Source: Sorangiineae bacterium NIC37A_2 (GTDB lineage Bacteria > Myxococcota_A > Polyangia > Polyangiales > Polyangiaceae). From it: a DNA stretch of 64,000 bases. The notes under the pieces are model-generated. The model had not been told where the DNA came from and made no database searches. It was given only the letters and a program-made list of their open reading frames with translations. The position numbers and the translations under genes were made by a program. The stretch is from the NCBI GenBank assembly GCA_002085155.1, contig NASX01000011.1:45207-109206 (forward strand), given 5' to 3'. Shown here one piece after another: positions 42,212 through 50,326 of this stretch; position 1 is the stretch's first letter; every line of letters begins with the position of its first letter.

Positions 42212-44768
42212 CACGCCTCGCACTTCGGATACTTGTGCCCATTGTGGCTTGCCCGCCGTAGCCGGAATCGGTCGGCCGGGAGGCCCGAGCTTTTGTTGTT
42301 CGGGCTGCAAGACGGTCTACGAGCTGCTCGAAGCGGCCGATCTTGGTCAATATTACGCGCGGCGAGAGGAGCCGACCGGGAGACCTGCGGGCGCTCTCGA
42401 CGCGATCGCTTCCAAGTACGCGCGCCTCGATCAGCCAGAGTTCGCCGCGCGCCTCCTGCCTCACCCGGAGGGGGATTGTTCCGTGGAGCTCGGGCTCGAC
42501 GGGCTCCACTGTGCCGCCTGCGTGTGGCTGGTCGAGAGACTCCCGCGCCTGGAGCCCGCGGTCACAGAGGCTCGCGTCGACTTGAGTCAGCGCACCGTAT
42601 CGCTGCGTTTCTTCCCCGAGCGCGTGCGCCTCTCCCGGCTAGCTGCTCGCCTGGACAGTCTTGGATACACACCGTCGCCGCTTGTGGCCGGACATGCGCG
42701 GGAGAGTTTGCGTCGCGACCGCCGCGATCTGATTGTGCGAATGGGGGTTGCCTTTGCTTCGGCCGGAAACGCGATGCTCATGGCATTTGCGCTCTATAGC
42801 GGCGAGGTGGGCCATGGCGCGGGCAGTATGAGCGAGCCATATCGACGACTCTTTGAGGTCGGAAGTTTGCTCGTGAGCCTACCGGCTCTTTGGGCCTCGC
42901 TCATCTTCTTCAAGAGCGCGCTCGGCGCTCTTCGAGTGAAGACGATCCACATGGATCTCCCGATCGCGCTCGGCATCACCGCTGCTTATGGGTACGGGAT
43001 CTACGGCGTGATCACCTCGCGCGGGGAGCTCTACTTCGACTCGATCACGATGCTCATCTTCTTGCTCCTGGTCGGTCGCTACCTGCGCAATCGACATGAG
43101 TCTTCCCACGCCGATGCTCTCGAGCTGGCGAGCACCGTGACCCCTGCTGAGGCTCGCCTTCTCAGCGATATCGACGCACCGGCGGGCTCGGGGACGCTGG
43201 TGCCCACGGACGAGCTCCGCCCCGGTCAATGGGTGGAAGTGTTCTCTGGAGAAGCCGTGCCCGTGGACGGCAAGGTGGCGCGCGGCGCGTCCGAGCTCGA
43301 CCTGTCCCTCCTGAGTGGGGAGTCGGCGCCTGTGCCCGTGGGGCCCGAGGATCGCGTGTACGCCGGTGGAACGAATCAGACCCGCCGGATCGTCGTTGAG
43401 GTCGAAAGGGCCGCGAGCGACTCGCGAGCGGCTTTGTTGATGAAGTCTGTCGAACAGGCCCTGCGTACCCGTGCGCCACTCTTACAAACGATCGACCGCT
43501 GGGCGGCTCCGTTCACAGTTGCGCTGATCGCCCTGGCTTTAGTGGTAGCCGTTGGGGTGAGCGTTACCGTCTCGCCTGAGGAGGGCATGCGGCGAGCTCT
43601 CGCGATCCTTGTGGTGGCCTGCCCTTGTGCGCTCTCGATGGCGACCCCGCTTGCCTTGAGTGCAGCGATCGGCCAGGCGGCGCGCGAGCGGGTGCTCATT
43701 AAAGGCTCGGCGACCGTCGAGGCCCTCGGCACGCCGTCTCTGCTCGTCTTCGACAAGACCGGGACGCTGACCGAAGGTCGGCTCAGCGTCGTTGCGTTTC
43801 ACGGCACGCCTGAGATAGGCGCTCTGATCGCGCGCGCCGAAAAGGGCTCGAGCCACCCGGTGGCGCGCGCGCTCGCCCGAGATCTGGGCTCCTTGACGCC
43901 GAGCGCTCCGATCGAAATTGAGGCCGTCAAGGAAGTACCCGGGGCTGGCCTCGAAATCAGGTCGAACCTCGGGACATTCTGGGTAGGTTCGGAGCGGTTC
44001 CTGCGGAGCTTGGGGGTCGAGCTCCAGCCTGACGGCGGAGCTTGCCCGCGTCTCGAAACGGGCACCGTGCGAAGTCGCGTCCTTGTGGGCTCTTCTGGGC
44101 GTTTGGTCGGCGAGGTTTGGCTCGATGATCCGCTCAGGGAGGGAGCTCGAGACGGCTTGCTCCAGCTGAAAGCCTTGGGGCATCGCCTGGCGCTTTTGTC
44201 CGGAGATGCTCCCGAGGCGGTCGCGAGGGTGAGAGGGCTCCTCGATCCGGGGCACGAGCTCTTTGAGTTTGCGGTCGGCGCCGCGAGCCCGGAAGAGAAG
44301 CTCGCGCGGATCGCTGAGTGCGCGGAGCGCGGGCCGACCATCATGATCGGCGACGGCATCAATGACGCCGGGGCGCTCGCGCGCGCTCACGTGGGCGTGG
44401 CAGTGTCCGGGGCCGCTGAGGCCAGCATGCTCTCTGCGGATGTTTACCTGGCGAACGCCGGGATTGGCCGAGTCGTGGAGCTCTTTGAAGGAGCTCGCCG
44501 TGCCCTTCAGACGGTGCGGCGTGGTCTCCTGCTCTCCCTCGGCTATAATGTTGTGAGCGTGGGCTTGGCCGCGGTGGGGATTTTGGGGCCGCTCGGGGCG
44601 GCGGTGCTGATGCCGCTCAGCTCGATTTCGGTGGTCACGAACGCGTTCCGAAGTCGCTCGTTCGCTCGGAAGGGAGATCGGGGGCCCGGAGCACATGCCG
44701 CCCGATCAGCGCCGGCGCCGTTTTTCCCAGCGACCCAGCCAGTCCCGGCCAAGGTGGAGGTTCTATGA
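42198..44768 (+). CDS. ccoI: Copper-transporting P-type ATPase CcoI (FixI)
   Basis: An 856-residue P1B ATPase that exports copper to the periplasm for CcoN. It starts with a Cys-rich zinc-finger-like segment (CAHCGLPAV, FCCSGCKTVYEL), then an HMA domain with LHCAACVWLVERL. After eight membrane helices come the ion site CPC (Cys475, Cys477), the phosphorylation Asp519 in DKTGTLTEG, SSHPVARALA (nucleotide site) and GDGINDAGAL. The length and order are typical of CcoI rather than CopA. It overlaps the neighbouring genes on both sides (14 and 4 bases). Confidence 0.94.
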   Translation: MASTDTPRTSDTCAHCGLPAVAGIGRPGGPSFCCSGCKTVYELLEAADLGQYYARREEPTGRPAGALDAIASKYARLDQPEFAARLLPHPEGDCSVELGLDGLHCAACVWLVERLPRLEPAVTEARVDLSQRTVSLRFFPERVRLSRLAARLDSLGYTPSPLVAGHARESLRRDRRDLIVRMGVAFASAGNAMLMAFALYSGEVGHGAGSMSEPYRRLFEVGSLLVSLPALWASLIFFKSALGALRVKTIHMDLPIALGITAAYGYGIYGVITSRGELYFDSITMLIFLLLVGRYLRNRHESSHADALELASTVTPAEARLLSDIDAPAGSGTLVPTDELRPGQWVEVFSGEAVPVDGKVARGASELDLSLLSGESAPVPVGPEDRVYAGGTNQTRRIVVEVERAASDSRAALLMKSVEQALRTRAPLLQTIDRWAAPFTVALIALALVVAVGVSVTVSPEEGMRRALAILVVACPCALSMATPLALSAAIGQAARERVLIKGSATVEALGTPSLLVFDKTGTLTEGRLSVVAFHGTPEIGALIARAEKGSSHPVARALARDLGSLTPSAPIEIEAVKEVPGAGLEIRSNLGTFWVGSERFLRSLGVELQPDGGACPRLETGTVRSRVLVGSSGRLVGEVWLDDPLREGARDGLLQLKALGHRLALLSGDAPEAVARVRGLLDPGHELFEFAVGAASPEEKLARIAECAERGPTIMIGDGINDAGALARAHVGVAVSGAAEASMLSADVYLANAGIGRVVELFEGARRALQTVRRGLLLSLGYNVVSVGLAAVGILGPLGAAVLMPLSSISVVTNAFRSRSFARKGDRGPGAHAARSAPAPFFPATQPVPAKVEVL

Positions 44769-45022
44769 GTGTATTGTTTGTGGTGCTGCCGATCGCTCTT
44801 TTGGCTTCGGCAGCAGCGGTCTTCGCTTTCGTGTGGGCGTCGCGCTCGGGACAGCTGGATGACCTCGAGACCCCTGCGCTCCGGGCCATCGATGAGGACG
44901 ATCGCCCGGGCGCTGCGTGTGTCTCAAGCGCCGCGGCTTCGGAGCAGGTCACGCAAGGTCGCACAGGCGTCGACGGTCGTGAAAATCCCGACCACCTTCC
45001 CGTTCTGCATGACCACGGCTGA
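44765..45022 (+). CDS. ccoS: cbb3 oxidase maturation protein CcoS
   Basis: An 85-residue protein. Residues 1-27 are the membrane segment LFVVLPIALLASAAAVFAFV and the next part (WASRSGQLDDLETPALRAI) is the CcoS signature. Family members are about 50-70 residues, so the last 30 residues here are extra. That extra part lies antisense to the end of the CBS-domain gene, which overlaps by 99 bases. CcoS is required for cofactor insertion into CcoN. Last gene of the operon. Confidence 0.88.
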   Translation: MSVLFVVLPIALLASAAAVFAFVWASRSGQLDDLETPALRAIDEDDRPGAACVSSAAASEQVTQGRTGVDGRENPDHLPVLHDHG

Positions 45023-45331
45023 GCCGTACTTCTGCTGAGCCATCTCGTCGGCCACCTCATCGAGTGGGGTGTCCGGCGGGACCGCGTAGACGTTGGTCGA
45101 CATGGCTTCTTCGACGAGCATGGTCTCCGGATCGACGTCCCGCAGGGTCTCCACCAGGTGGAGGTCGCGTTCAGTGACAATGCCTACGAGCTTTCCACCG
45201 TCGAGGACCGGGAGATGGCGGATATTGTACTCCCGGAGTCGCCTGTGGGCCTCGATGAGAGGTTGCTGACGTCCGACCGAATGCGGCGAGGGGGTCATGT
45301 ACTTGCGAATGATCGGCATGGGGTGGGGCAT
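44924..45331 (-). CDS. Two-CBS-domain protein
   Basis: A 135-residue protein made of a CBS pair: IIRKYMTPSPHSV to IVTERDLHLV and EEAMSTNVYAVPP to GIFTTVDA. Such stand-alone pairs bind adenosine nucleotides and sense energy or ligand state. I use the ATG at 45331 with GGGAG nearby; the open frame continues to 45421 without domain support. The final 99 bases overlap the convergent ccoS gene. No partner domain is attached. Confidence 0.85.
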   Translation of the reverse strand: MPHPMPIIRKYMTPSPHSVGRQQPLIEAHRRLREYNIRHLPVLDGGKLVGIVTERDLHLVETLRDVDPETMLVEEAMSTNVYAVPPDTPLDEVADEMAQQKYGSAVVMQNGKVVGIFTTVDACATLRDLLRSRGA

Positions 45332-45479
45332 CCCATCTCCCAAGCAGGGATCGTGCCGGCCCTTCGACGCCGCTCCTGCGCGGTAGACGGCTCGAAGCGG
45401 GGGCGGCCCCGCTCCTTTCACAGCAAATTTCGCGCGCTTTCGCCGGAGGCAGCGCAGGTCTTGCGCCGCGTTCGCGCCT

Positions 45480-46688
45480 TCAGGCGCACACTTCCGCTGC
45501 GAGCTCTTCCGCCGCGTGGACGCGTTCGGTCCATTCCTCGTCGACGGGACAGACCGCTTCGATCAGCTCTTCGAGAGGAGCGTCCCCTTCGAGCAGGGTC
45601 CGCGCCTGGGCGGACCCGGTGAGAAGATCGAAGGCCGGGTGTTCGGACTCGAACTCGTAGACGCGCGTCAGGAATTTGAAGTCCTCGGGGGCGAGCTTCT
45701 TTGCGTGCCAGATGAGCGAGAGGTAGGTCTTGAGGGGCCGGAACTCGATCGGATTCGTGACGTGGACCATCACGCCACCACACACGGCCCCGTTATGCTT
45801 GTCGAACCAGGGGCGGAATCGGATGGGGCGGAGAAACGCGCCGGTCACGGAGCCGACAGCTTCGGCCCAGCGGTGCCCATCCAAAAATGGCGCGCCGAGC
45901 GCTCGGAAAGGCGTCGTGGTCCCGCGGCCTTCCGAGAGATTCGTGCCCTCGAGCAGGCAAGCGCCCGGATAGACGAGCGCTGTCTCAAGGCTCGGCATGT
46001 TCGGCGAGGGGGGCACAAAAGGACGGCCCCAAGCCTCTGCGGTCCTCCTTCGTTCCCAGCCATGGCACGGCACGACCGAAAGAGCGCCCTCGGGCCCGAG
46101 CGGGCGATCCTCGTGGTTGAATTGGCTCACGAGGAGCTCACCGATCGTCAGGGCGTGGCGGGCCACGATGGGCTCGAGGCCGACGAAGGAAAGGAAATCG
46201 GGATCTTGAGGGCGACCTTCCAACGTGAAGGGATCACCCGACAAAGGATTCGGGCGATCGAGGACCATGACGTGGACTCCCTTGTCGGCGGCGACCCGCG
46301 CGGCGAGGAGCGCCGTCCAGACGTAGGTGTAATAACGGGCCCCGACGTCGACGAGATCGACGACGAGCACGCTGATGTCCTCGAAGAGCTCGGGATTCGG
46401 TGCGAGCGAGGCTTTGGTCGTGCCGTAGAGGCTGACGAGGCGAGCCTCGCCCACCTGGGCGTCGTCTTTTCCGACAGGTTCCTCCGCCTGCTGGACTCCA
46501 TCGAGGCCGTGCTCCGGAGAGAAGACGACTTGGATATCCGCGCCGAGCTCCCGGAGCACTGTGAGCGTCGAGGCGCCCCGCGCGTCGACCGCGGCGGCGT
46601 GCGTCAGGACGGCGATTTTCGCGCCCTGCAGGCGAGCTTTGGCTTGGTTTCTCCGCTGGGCGAGGACGTCGAGACCTACGAGCATCAT
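45480..46688 (-). CDS. namZ: DUF1343 / NamZ-type exo-beta-N-acetylmuramidase
   Basis: A 402-residue protein matching the DUF1343 (NamZ) family: LTHAAAVDARG, VVFSPEHGLDG, LVSLYGTTKASLAP, DLVDVGARYYTYVWT, VLDRPNPLSG, and later PSPNMPSLETALVYPGACLLEGTNLSEGRGT (read as two adjacent motifs, PSPNMPSLETALVYPG and ACLLEGTNLSEGRGT). NamZ removes terminal N-acetylmuramic acid from peptidoglycan fragments. I see no signal peptide, so it may act in the cytoplasm on imported muropeptides. The frame starts at the first of two ATGs. It may be transcribed alone. Confidence 0.9.
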   Translation of the reverse strand: MMLVGLDVLAQRRNQAKARLQGAKIAVLTHAAAVDARGASTLTVLRELGADIQVVFSPEHGLDGVQQAEEPVGKDDAQVGEARLVSLYGTTKASLAPNPELFEDISVLVVDLVDVGARYYTYVWTALLAARVAADKGVHVMVLDRPNPLSGDPFTLEGRPQDPDFLSFVGLEPIVARHALTIGELLVSQFNHEDRPLGPEGALSVVPCHGWERRRTAEAWGRPFVPPSPNMPSLETALVYPGACLLEGTNLSEGRGTTTPFRALGAPFLDGHRWAEAVGSVTGAFLRPIRFRPWFDKHNGAVCGGVMVHVTNPIEFRPLKTYLSLIWHAKKLAPEDFKFLTRVYEFESEHPAFDLLTGSAQARTLLEGDAPLEELIEAVCPVDEEWTERVHAAEELAAEVCA

Positions 46689-46757
46689 GGGCCCGAACGC
46701 TAATCGCTGAGCACCACCGAGTCGATGGCCAATCTCGGGCCGCGCGTTCTCTCGAGA

Positions 46758-47747
46758 CTATCCGCGGGGTCGCGGTGCGGGACCACGCCGGACCCGAGTG
46801 GTGTAGGAGGCCAGGATGCGACGCACACCGCGTCTGACGCCATCGGCCATGTCCGCCGAGACTACATGGGAGACGCCGGGTGCCTCGCGGTAGTCGACCT
46901 GGAGGCCCCGAGCGCGCAAGGCTTTCACGGTTGCGCGGCCTCGCGCTGTCGGAACGACAGTGTCGCTGCCCCCGTGTTGAGCGAAGAAGTAGGGGTACTT
47001 CGCGCCGGTTTTCGGAGTCGGATAGAGCTCGGGGGGAAGCCAGCCGGCCATCGGGAACGCGGCCGCGAAGAGCGTTGGGTAACGGGTGGCGAGGGCGAAG
47101 CTCATGATGGCTCCTTGAGAGAATCCCACCAAGATGGGTTTCCCGAGGGTCGGCCTGAGGCGCATGAAAGCCTCGATCGCCGGAGCGAGTTGGTCAGCGC
47201 GTCCGGAGAGCGAACGAGTGAAGAGCTGCGCGTCGTCGGCCAGAGTGGGAACCGCGAGCCAAGTGAAGCCGTCGCCCAGAGGATCCGGAGCCTGCGGAAT
47301 GAACATTCGGAACGGCACGGGACTGTCGATGGTGGTGGCGGGAACCCGAGGACGATTGCCCCGCCCGTGCAGCAGAATGACGAGGGGGAGTTTGTCATCG
47401 GGGTGCCTCATGTTCCCGACGATGACCTCGAGATAATGAAAGGCGCCGATTTTCCCCTTTTCCACGTGGAGGCCGCGCTGCATCTCCGCGAGCTCCTCAT
47501 TCGGCATGTCCGGATTCGCTTCCAGGGCCTCCCGGAGCAGCCGGGAAGCCGCGAGCTCGACTTCGAGGGAGCCGACGCGCCGGGGCGGCCACTCGGGGTC
47601 GATCGGCCCCTGGTAGCCCTCAGGAACGACCAAAGTCCGCTTCGGCTCGAGGACCGGAACGGCCTTCCCCTCGTCGGGCGGCCCCACGTGGCAGCCGAGC
47701 AGCGCGGAGCCAAGGGCAGCGAGGATGATCGGGGCCAAACGCCGCAT
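46758..47747 (-). CDS. Lipoprotein alpha/beta-hydrolase (carboxylesterase/phospholipase type)
   Basis: A 329-residue exported protein with a lipobox (LLGC at residues 16-19). After a variable region of about 100 residues, the hydrolase fold begins (LPLVILLHGRGNRP). Catalytic triad candidates are the Ser in GFSQGAIMS, the Asp in HGGSDTVVP and the His in GVSHVVS. This fits the carboxylesterase/phospholipase (YtfP/YpfH-like) group. It is likely an outer-membrane or periplasmic esterase. It is divergent from the orphan NtrC-type regulator gene with about 68 bases between starts. Confidence 0.85.
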   Translation of the reverse strand: MRRLAPIILAALGSALLGCHVGPPDEGKAVPVLEPKRTLVVPEGYQGPIDPEWPPRRVGSLEVELAASRLLREALEANPDMPNEELAEMQRGLHVEKGKIGAFHYLEVIVGNMRHPDDKLPLVILLHGRGNRPRVPATTIDSPVPFRMFIPQAPDPLGDGFTWLAVPTLADDAQLFTRSLSGRADQLAPAIEAFMRLRPTLGKPILVGFSQGAIMSFALATRYPTLFAAAFPMAGWLPPELYPTPKTGAKYPYFFAQHGGSDTVVPTARGRATVKALRARGLQVDYREAPGVSHVVSADMADGVRRGVRRILASYTTRVRRGPAPRPRG

Positions 47748-47815
47748 TGTCTCGCCGGAGACTCCCAGGAGCGAAATCCCTCCGCAAGGCTAAAAAATTG
47801 CGTACCATGGGGGGT

Positions 47816-49180
47816 ATGAAGCGGATCTTGGTGGTTGACGACGAAGAAAACATCAGGATTGTGCTCCGCACTTTTTTGCGGCGCAGTGGCTACGAGGTCG
47901 AGGTCGCCGCTGGCGGCGAAGAGGCGCTCGGGTTGATCGACTCCTTTGGTCCCGACTTCGTGATCACCGACGTGCGGATGCCGAGGGCGTCCGGGCTCGA
48001 CCTGCTGTCGACGCTGAAGGCCAAGGGCAGCGACGCCACGGTCATCGTGATGAGCGCTTACGGCAGCCACGAGCAGGCCCTCGAAGCGATCCAGATGGGC
48101 GCTTATGACTACGTGAGCAAGCCTTTTGCTCCCGAAGAGGTCCTCCTCTGTCTCCGCAAAGCTGAGGAGCGAGAGGCCCTCAGGCGCGAAAACCGAGCCC
48201 TGCGTCGTGAGATCCAGGACGCAGCGCGTTTCGAGAACATCTTGGCCAAGAGTCAGGCCATGGAGAACATCTTTCGCACCATCGCGAAGGTCGCCGACTA
48301 CAAGACCACGGTGCTCATCACCGGAGAGAGCGGCGTCGGTAAAGAGCTCGTCGCGCGCGCGTTGCACTCGAGATCGTCCCGGAAAAATGGCCCGTTTGTC
48401 GCGGTGAACTGCGGTGCGATTCCCGAGTCTCTCCTCGAGAGCGAGCTCTTTGGGCATAAGCGAGGAGCGTTCACGGACGCGGTCTCCGATCGGAAGGGAC
48501 TCTTCGAAGAGGCGACGGGCGGGACGATCTTCCTCGATGAGATTGGGGAGATGCCCCTCTCGGTGCAAGTGAAACTCCTGCGCGTTCTCGAAGACGAGCG
48601 GATTCGGCGACTCGGCGAGAGCCGCGACATCCAGATTGATGTGCGGATTGTGACCGCGACCCATCGTGACCTCAGCGCTGAGGTGAAGGCGGGGCGTTTC
48701 CGTGAGGACCTATTTTATCGACTCAATGTCCTCCACGTGGCGGTGCCGCCCTTGCGCGAGCGGAAAGAGGACATTTCACTTCTGGTCGAATACTTCATCG
48801 ACAGGAATAACAAGCGCCTTGGCACCGAGATCTCTGGTGTCGACAGCGAAGCTCGACGTCTTCTCTACGAGTATGCATGGCCGGGGAACGTGCGTGAGCT
48901 CGAAAACACCATCGAACGGGCCATGGTTCTGGCGGATGGGGCTCAAATCACCGCAGCCGAGCTCCCCGAGCGGGTGCGCGACGTCCGCGACCCGATCAAG
49001 GTACAGCTTGCCTCGGGCGAGCTCAGCATCAAGAAAACGAGCCGCTATATCGAAGAAATCCTGATCCGCCGGGCTCTGCATCGAACGAAGGGCAACCGCA
49101 CGCGCGCCGCAGAGATCCTTGAAATCAGCCACCGCGCGCTGCTCTACAAGATCAAAGACTTTGCGATCACCGACCTCTGA
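47816..49180 (+). CDS. Orphan NtrC-family response regulator with GAFTDA loop
   Basis: A 454-residue regulator: receiver (Asp52 in VITDVRMPRASG), AAA+ sigma-54 domain ([35 protein letters not shown]) and a Fis-type DNA-binding end (TRAAEILEISHRALLYKIKDF). The sigma-54 contact loop reads GAFTDA (KRGAFTDAVSDRKG) instead of GAFTGA. Such variants occur in some myxobacterial activators, and the change could weaken or alter contact with sigma-54. No histidine kinase is adjacent. I chose the ATG at 47816 (MKRILVVDDEENIR); an ATG 9 bases earlier is possible. Confidence 0.92.
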   Translation: MKRILVVDDEENIRIVLRTFLRRSGYEVEVAAGGEEALGLIDSFGPDFVITDVRMPRASGLDLLSTLKAKGSDATVIVMSAYGSHEQALEAIQMGAYDYVSKPFAPEEVLLCLRKAEEREALRRENRALRREIQDAARFENILAKSQAMENIFRTIAKVADYKTTVLITGESGVGKELVARALHSRSSRKNGPFVAVNCGAIPESLLESELFGHKRGAFTDAVSDRKGLFEEATGGTIFLDEIGEMPLSVQVKLLRVLEDERIRRLGESRDIQIDVRIVTATHRDLSAEVKAGRFREDLFYRLNVLHVAVPPLRERKEDISLLVEYFIDRNNKRLGTEISGVDSEARRLLYEYAWPGNVRELENTIERAMVLADGAQITAAELPERVRDVRDPIKVQLASGELSIKKTSRYIEEILIRRALHRTKGNRTRAAEILEISHRALLYKIKDFAITDL

Positions 49181-49327
49181 GCCACCCGGGGCTGGGGCGG
49201 CTGGGAGCCCCGGACCCCGAGGCGCAGGGCCGGGTCAGGCTGACGTCCATGCCCGCATCCCGAGCTAACTTGCAAAAGGTTCGCGCCGCTCTTTTTTCGC
49301 TTCGACGAGGAGGCTAATCTTCGCGCC

Positions 49328-49885
49328 ATGGTTCTCAAGGTGTCCAAAGTTAGCGTCTTGCTCGGAGGGTCTCTCCTTTTCGCCATCACGGCCTGCGGCG
49401 GCAACAAGCACAAAGTGCTCACTCCTGAGGAGCGCCTCGCCGAGCAGCTGGCGATCGCCGATGAACAAGAGAGCAGCCCCAGTCGAGGTCGCTGGGCAGA
49501 TTCGGAGGCAGACTCGGAGAAGGCTGAGAAGTTCGATCCCGAGTTCGCTGACCACCAGCTCCGGCGCGCGACCTTGAACGCTGTGGACTGCCCGAACACT
49601 CTCCCTGACGATCAGAAGAAACAGTTCAAGCCCGGCACCGCCAAGGTCCAGATCATCTTCCAGACTGACGGTACGGTGAAAGAAGTCGTGATCGACTCAG
49701 CGTACGCGGACACTCCCGTGGGCGCCTGCGTGCTGCGCGCTTACGAGCCCGTCCAGATCAAACCCTACACCGGCACGGACGAGACCTTGGAGCGCGAGAT
49801 CGAGCTCAAGATCATGACGGAGAAGGAGAAGAAGGCTGCCCAGGAGAAGGCCGCCAAGGAAGCGAAGGAAAAAGAAGGGAAATGA
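49328..49885 (+). CDS. Lipoprotein with TonB-C/AgmX-like domain
   Basis: A 185-residue protein. A signal peptide ends in a lipobox (FAITAC), followed by a charged linker. The domain at about 75-165 has LRRATLNAVDCP, KVQIIFQTDGTVKEVVIDS and VGACVLRAYEPVQI, the pattern of the AgmX/TonB-C-like domains common in Myxococcota proteins. A Lys/Glu/Ala coiled tail (EKEKKAAQEKAAKEAKEK) follows. It is likely a periplasmic or outer-membrane anchored protein. A strong terminator lies 47 bases downstream. It starts 147 bases after the regulator gene stop, so it may have its own promoter. Confidence 0.75.
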   Translation: MVLKVSKVSVLLGGSLLFAITACGGNKHKVLTPEERLAEQLAIADEQESSPSRGRWADSEADSEKAEKFDPEFADHQLRRATLNAVDCPNTLPDDQKKQFKPGTAKVQIIFQTDGTVKEVVIDSAYADTPVGACVLRAYEPVQIKPYTGTDETLEREIELKIMTEKEKKAAQEKAAKEAKEKEGK

Positions 49886-49931
49886 TGCTTCTCGGAGCGC
49901 TCGAGTGGCGCTTTGGGCTCCAGAAATGAAG

Positions 49932-49968
49932 AGAGCCTCTTCCCAGCCAGGAAGAGGCTCTTCTCTTT
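49932..49968 (+). terminator. Rho-independent terminator
   Basis: Perfect 12-bp stem AGAGCCTCTTCC/GGAAGAGGCTCT (49932-49943 with 49950-49961), 6-base loop, then a T-rich tract (TCTCTTT). It closes the TonB-C lipoprotein gene. Confidence 0.85.
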
Positions 49969-49999
49969 GAATTGAAATAGACGTTCCAGGAGCAGTGAA

Positions 50000-50019
50000 G
50001 CGGCCTGCTTTCAGGCCGC
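50000..50019 (-). terminator. Hairpin, possible terminator of the small minus-strand gene
   Basis: GCGGCCTG/CAGGCCGC with loop CTTT (50000-50007 with 50012-50019), one more A-T pair outside. It lies 19 bases beyond the stop of the 75-residue minus-strand gene. Only a weak T-stretch follows in that direction. Confidence 0.4.
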
Positions 50020-50038
50020 TCCTGCGAGGATTCTCGTC

Positions 50039-50266
50039 TCACAAGAACCAAAGAACGAGCACAAGCGCCACGGCGCAGAGCCCTGAGAGCAGGTAGCCGA
50101 GAGGGGCGATCCGGCTCAGGGGCGAACTTTGGGCTCGAAGCTCGATGGAAGCGAATTGGCTAGCGTGTCGTTTGGCGCGGCCGCTGAGGGCGAGTGTCGC
50201 CGCCTGCAGGGCCGGATCGTCAGAAAGAGCGAACCGCATCGGGATCCGTGAAGTGCCAGCGTTCAT
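50039..50266 (-). CDS. Small predicted tail-anchored membrane protein
   Basis: A 75-residue protein with one C-terminal membrane segment (LGYLLSGLCAVALVLVLWFL) and a short hydrophilic N-part (RFALSDDPALQAATLALSGRA). It ends just before a hairpin at 50000-50019, and lies 60 bases downstream of the HEAT-protein gene on the same strand. No family is recognised. The start is not supported by a clear ribosome site, so this gene is likely but not certain. Confidence 0.45.
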   Translation of the reverse strand: MNAGTSRIPMRFALSDDPALQAATLALSGRAKRHASQFASIELRAQSSPLSRIAPLGYLLSGLCAVALVLVLWFL

Positions 50267-50326
50267 ACGCGATGTCCATGCGCAAAGCGGCTCCGCGAAA
50301 AAAAACTTGAGGTCCCAAGTAATTTT

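Noticed and set aside
45516..46703. A 395-codon open frame opposite the NamZ gene
   Set aside because: Its composition (Glu/Arg/Gly-rich) is that of an antisense shadow, while NamZ shows clear family motifs.
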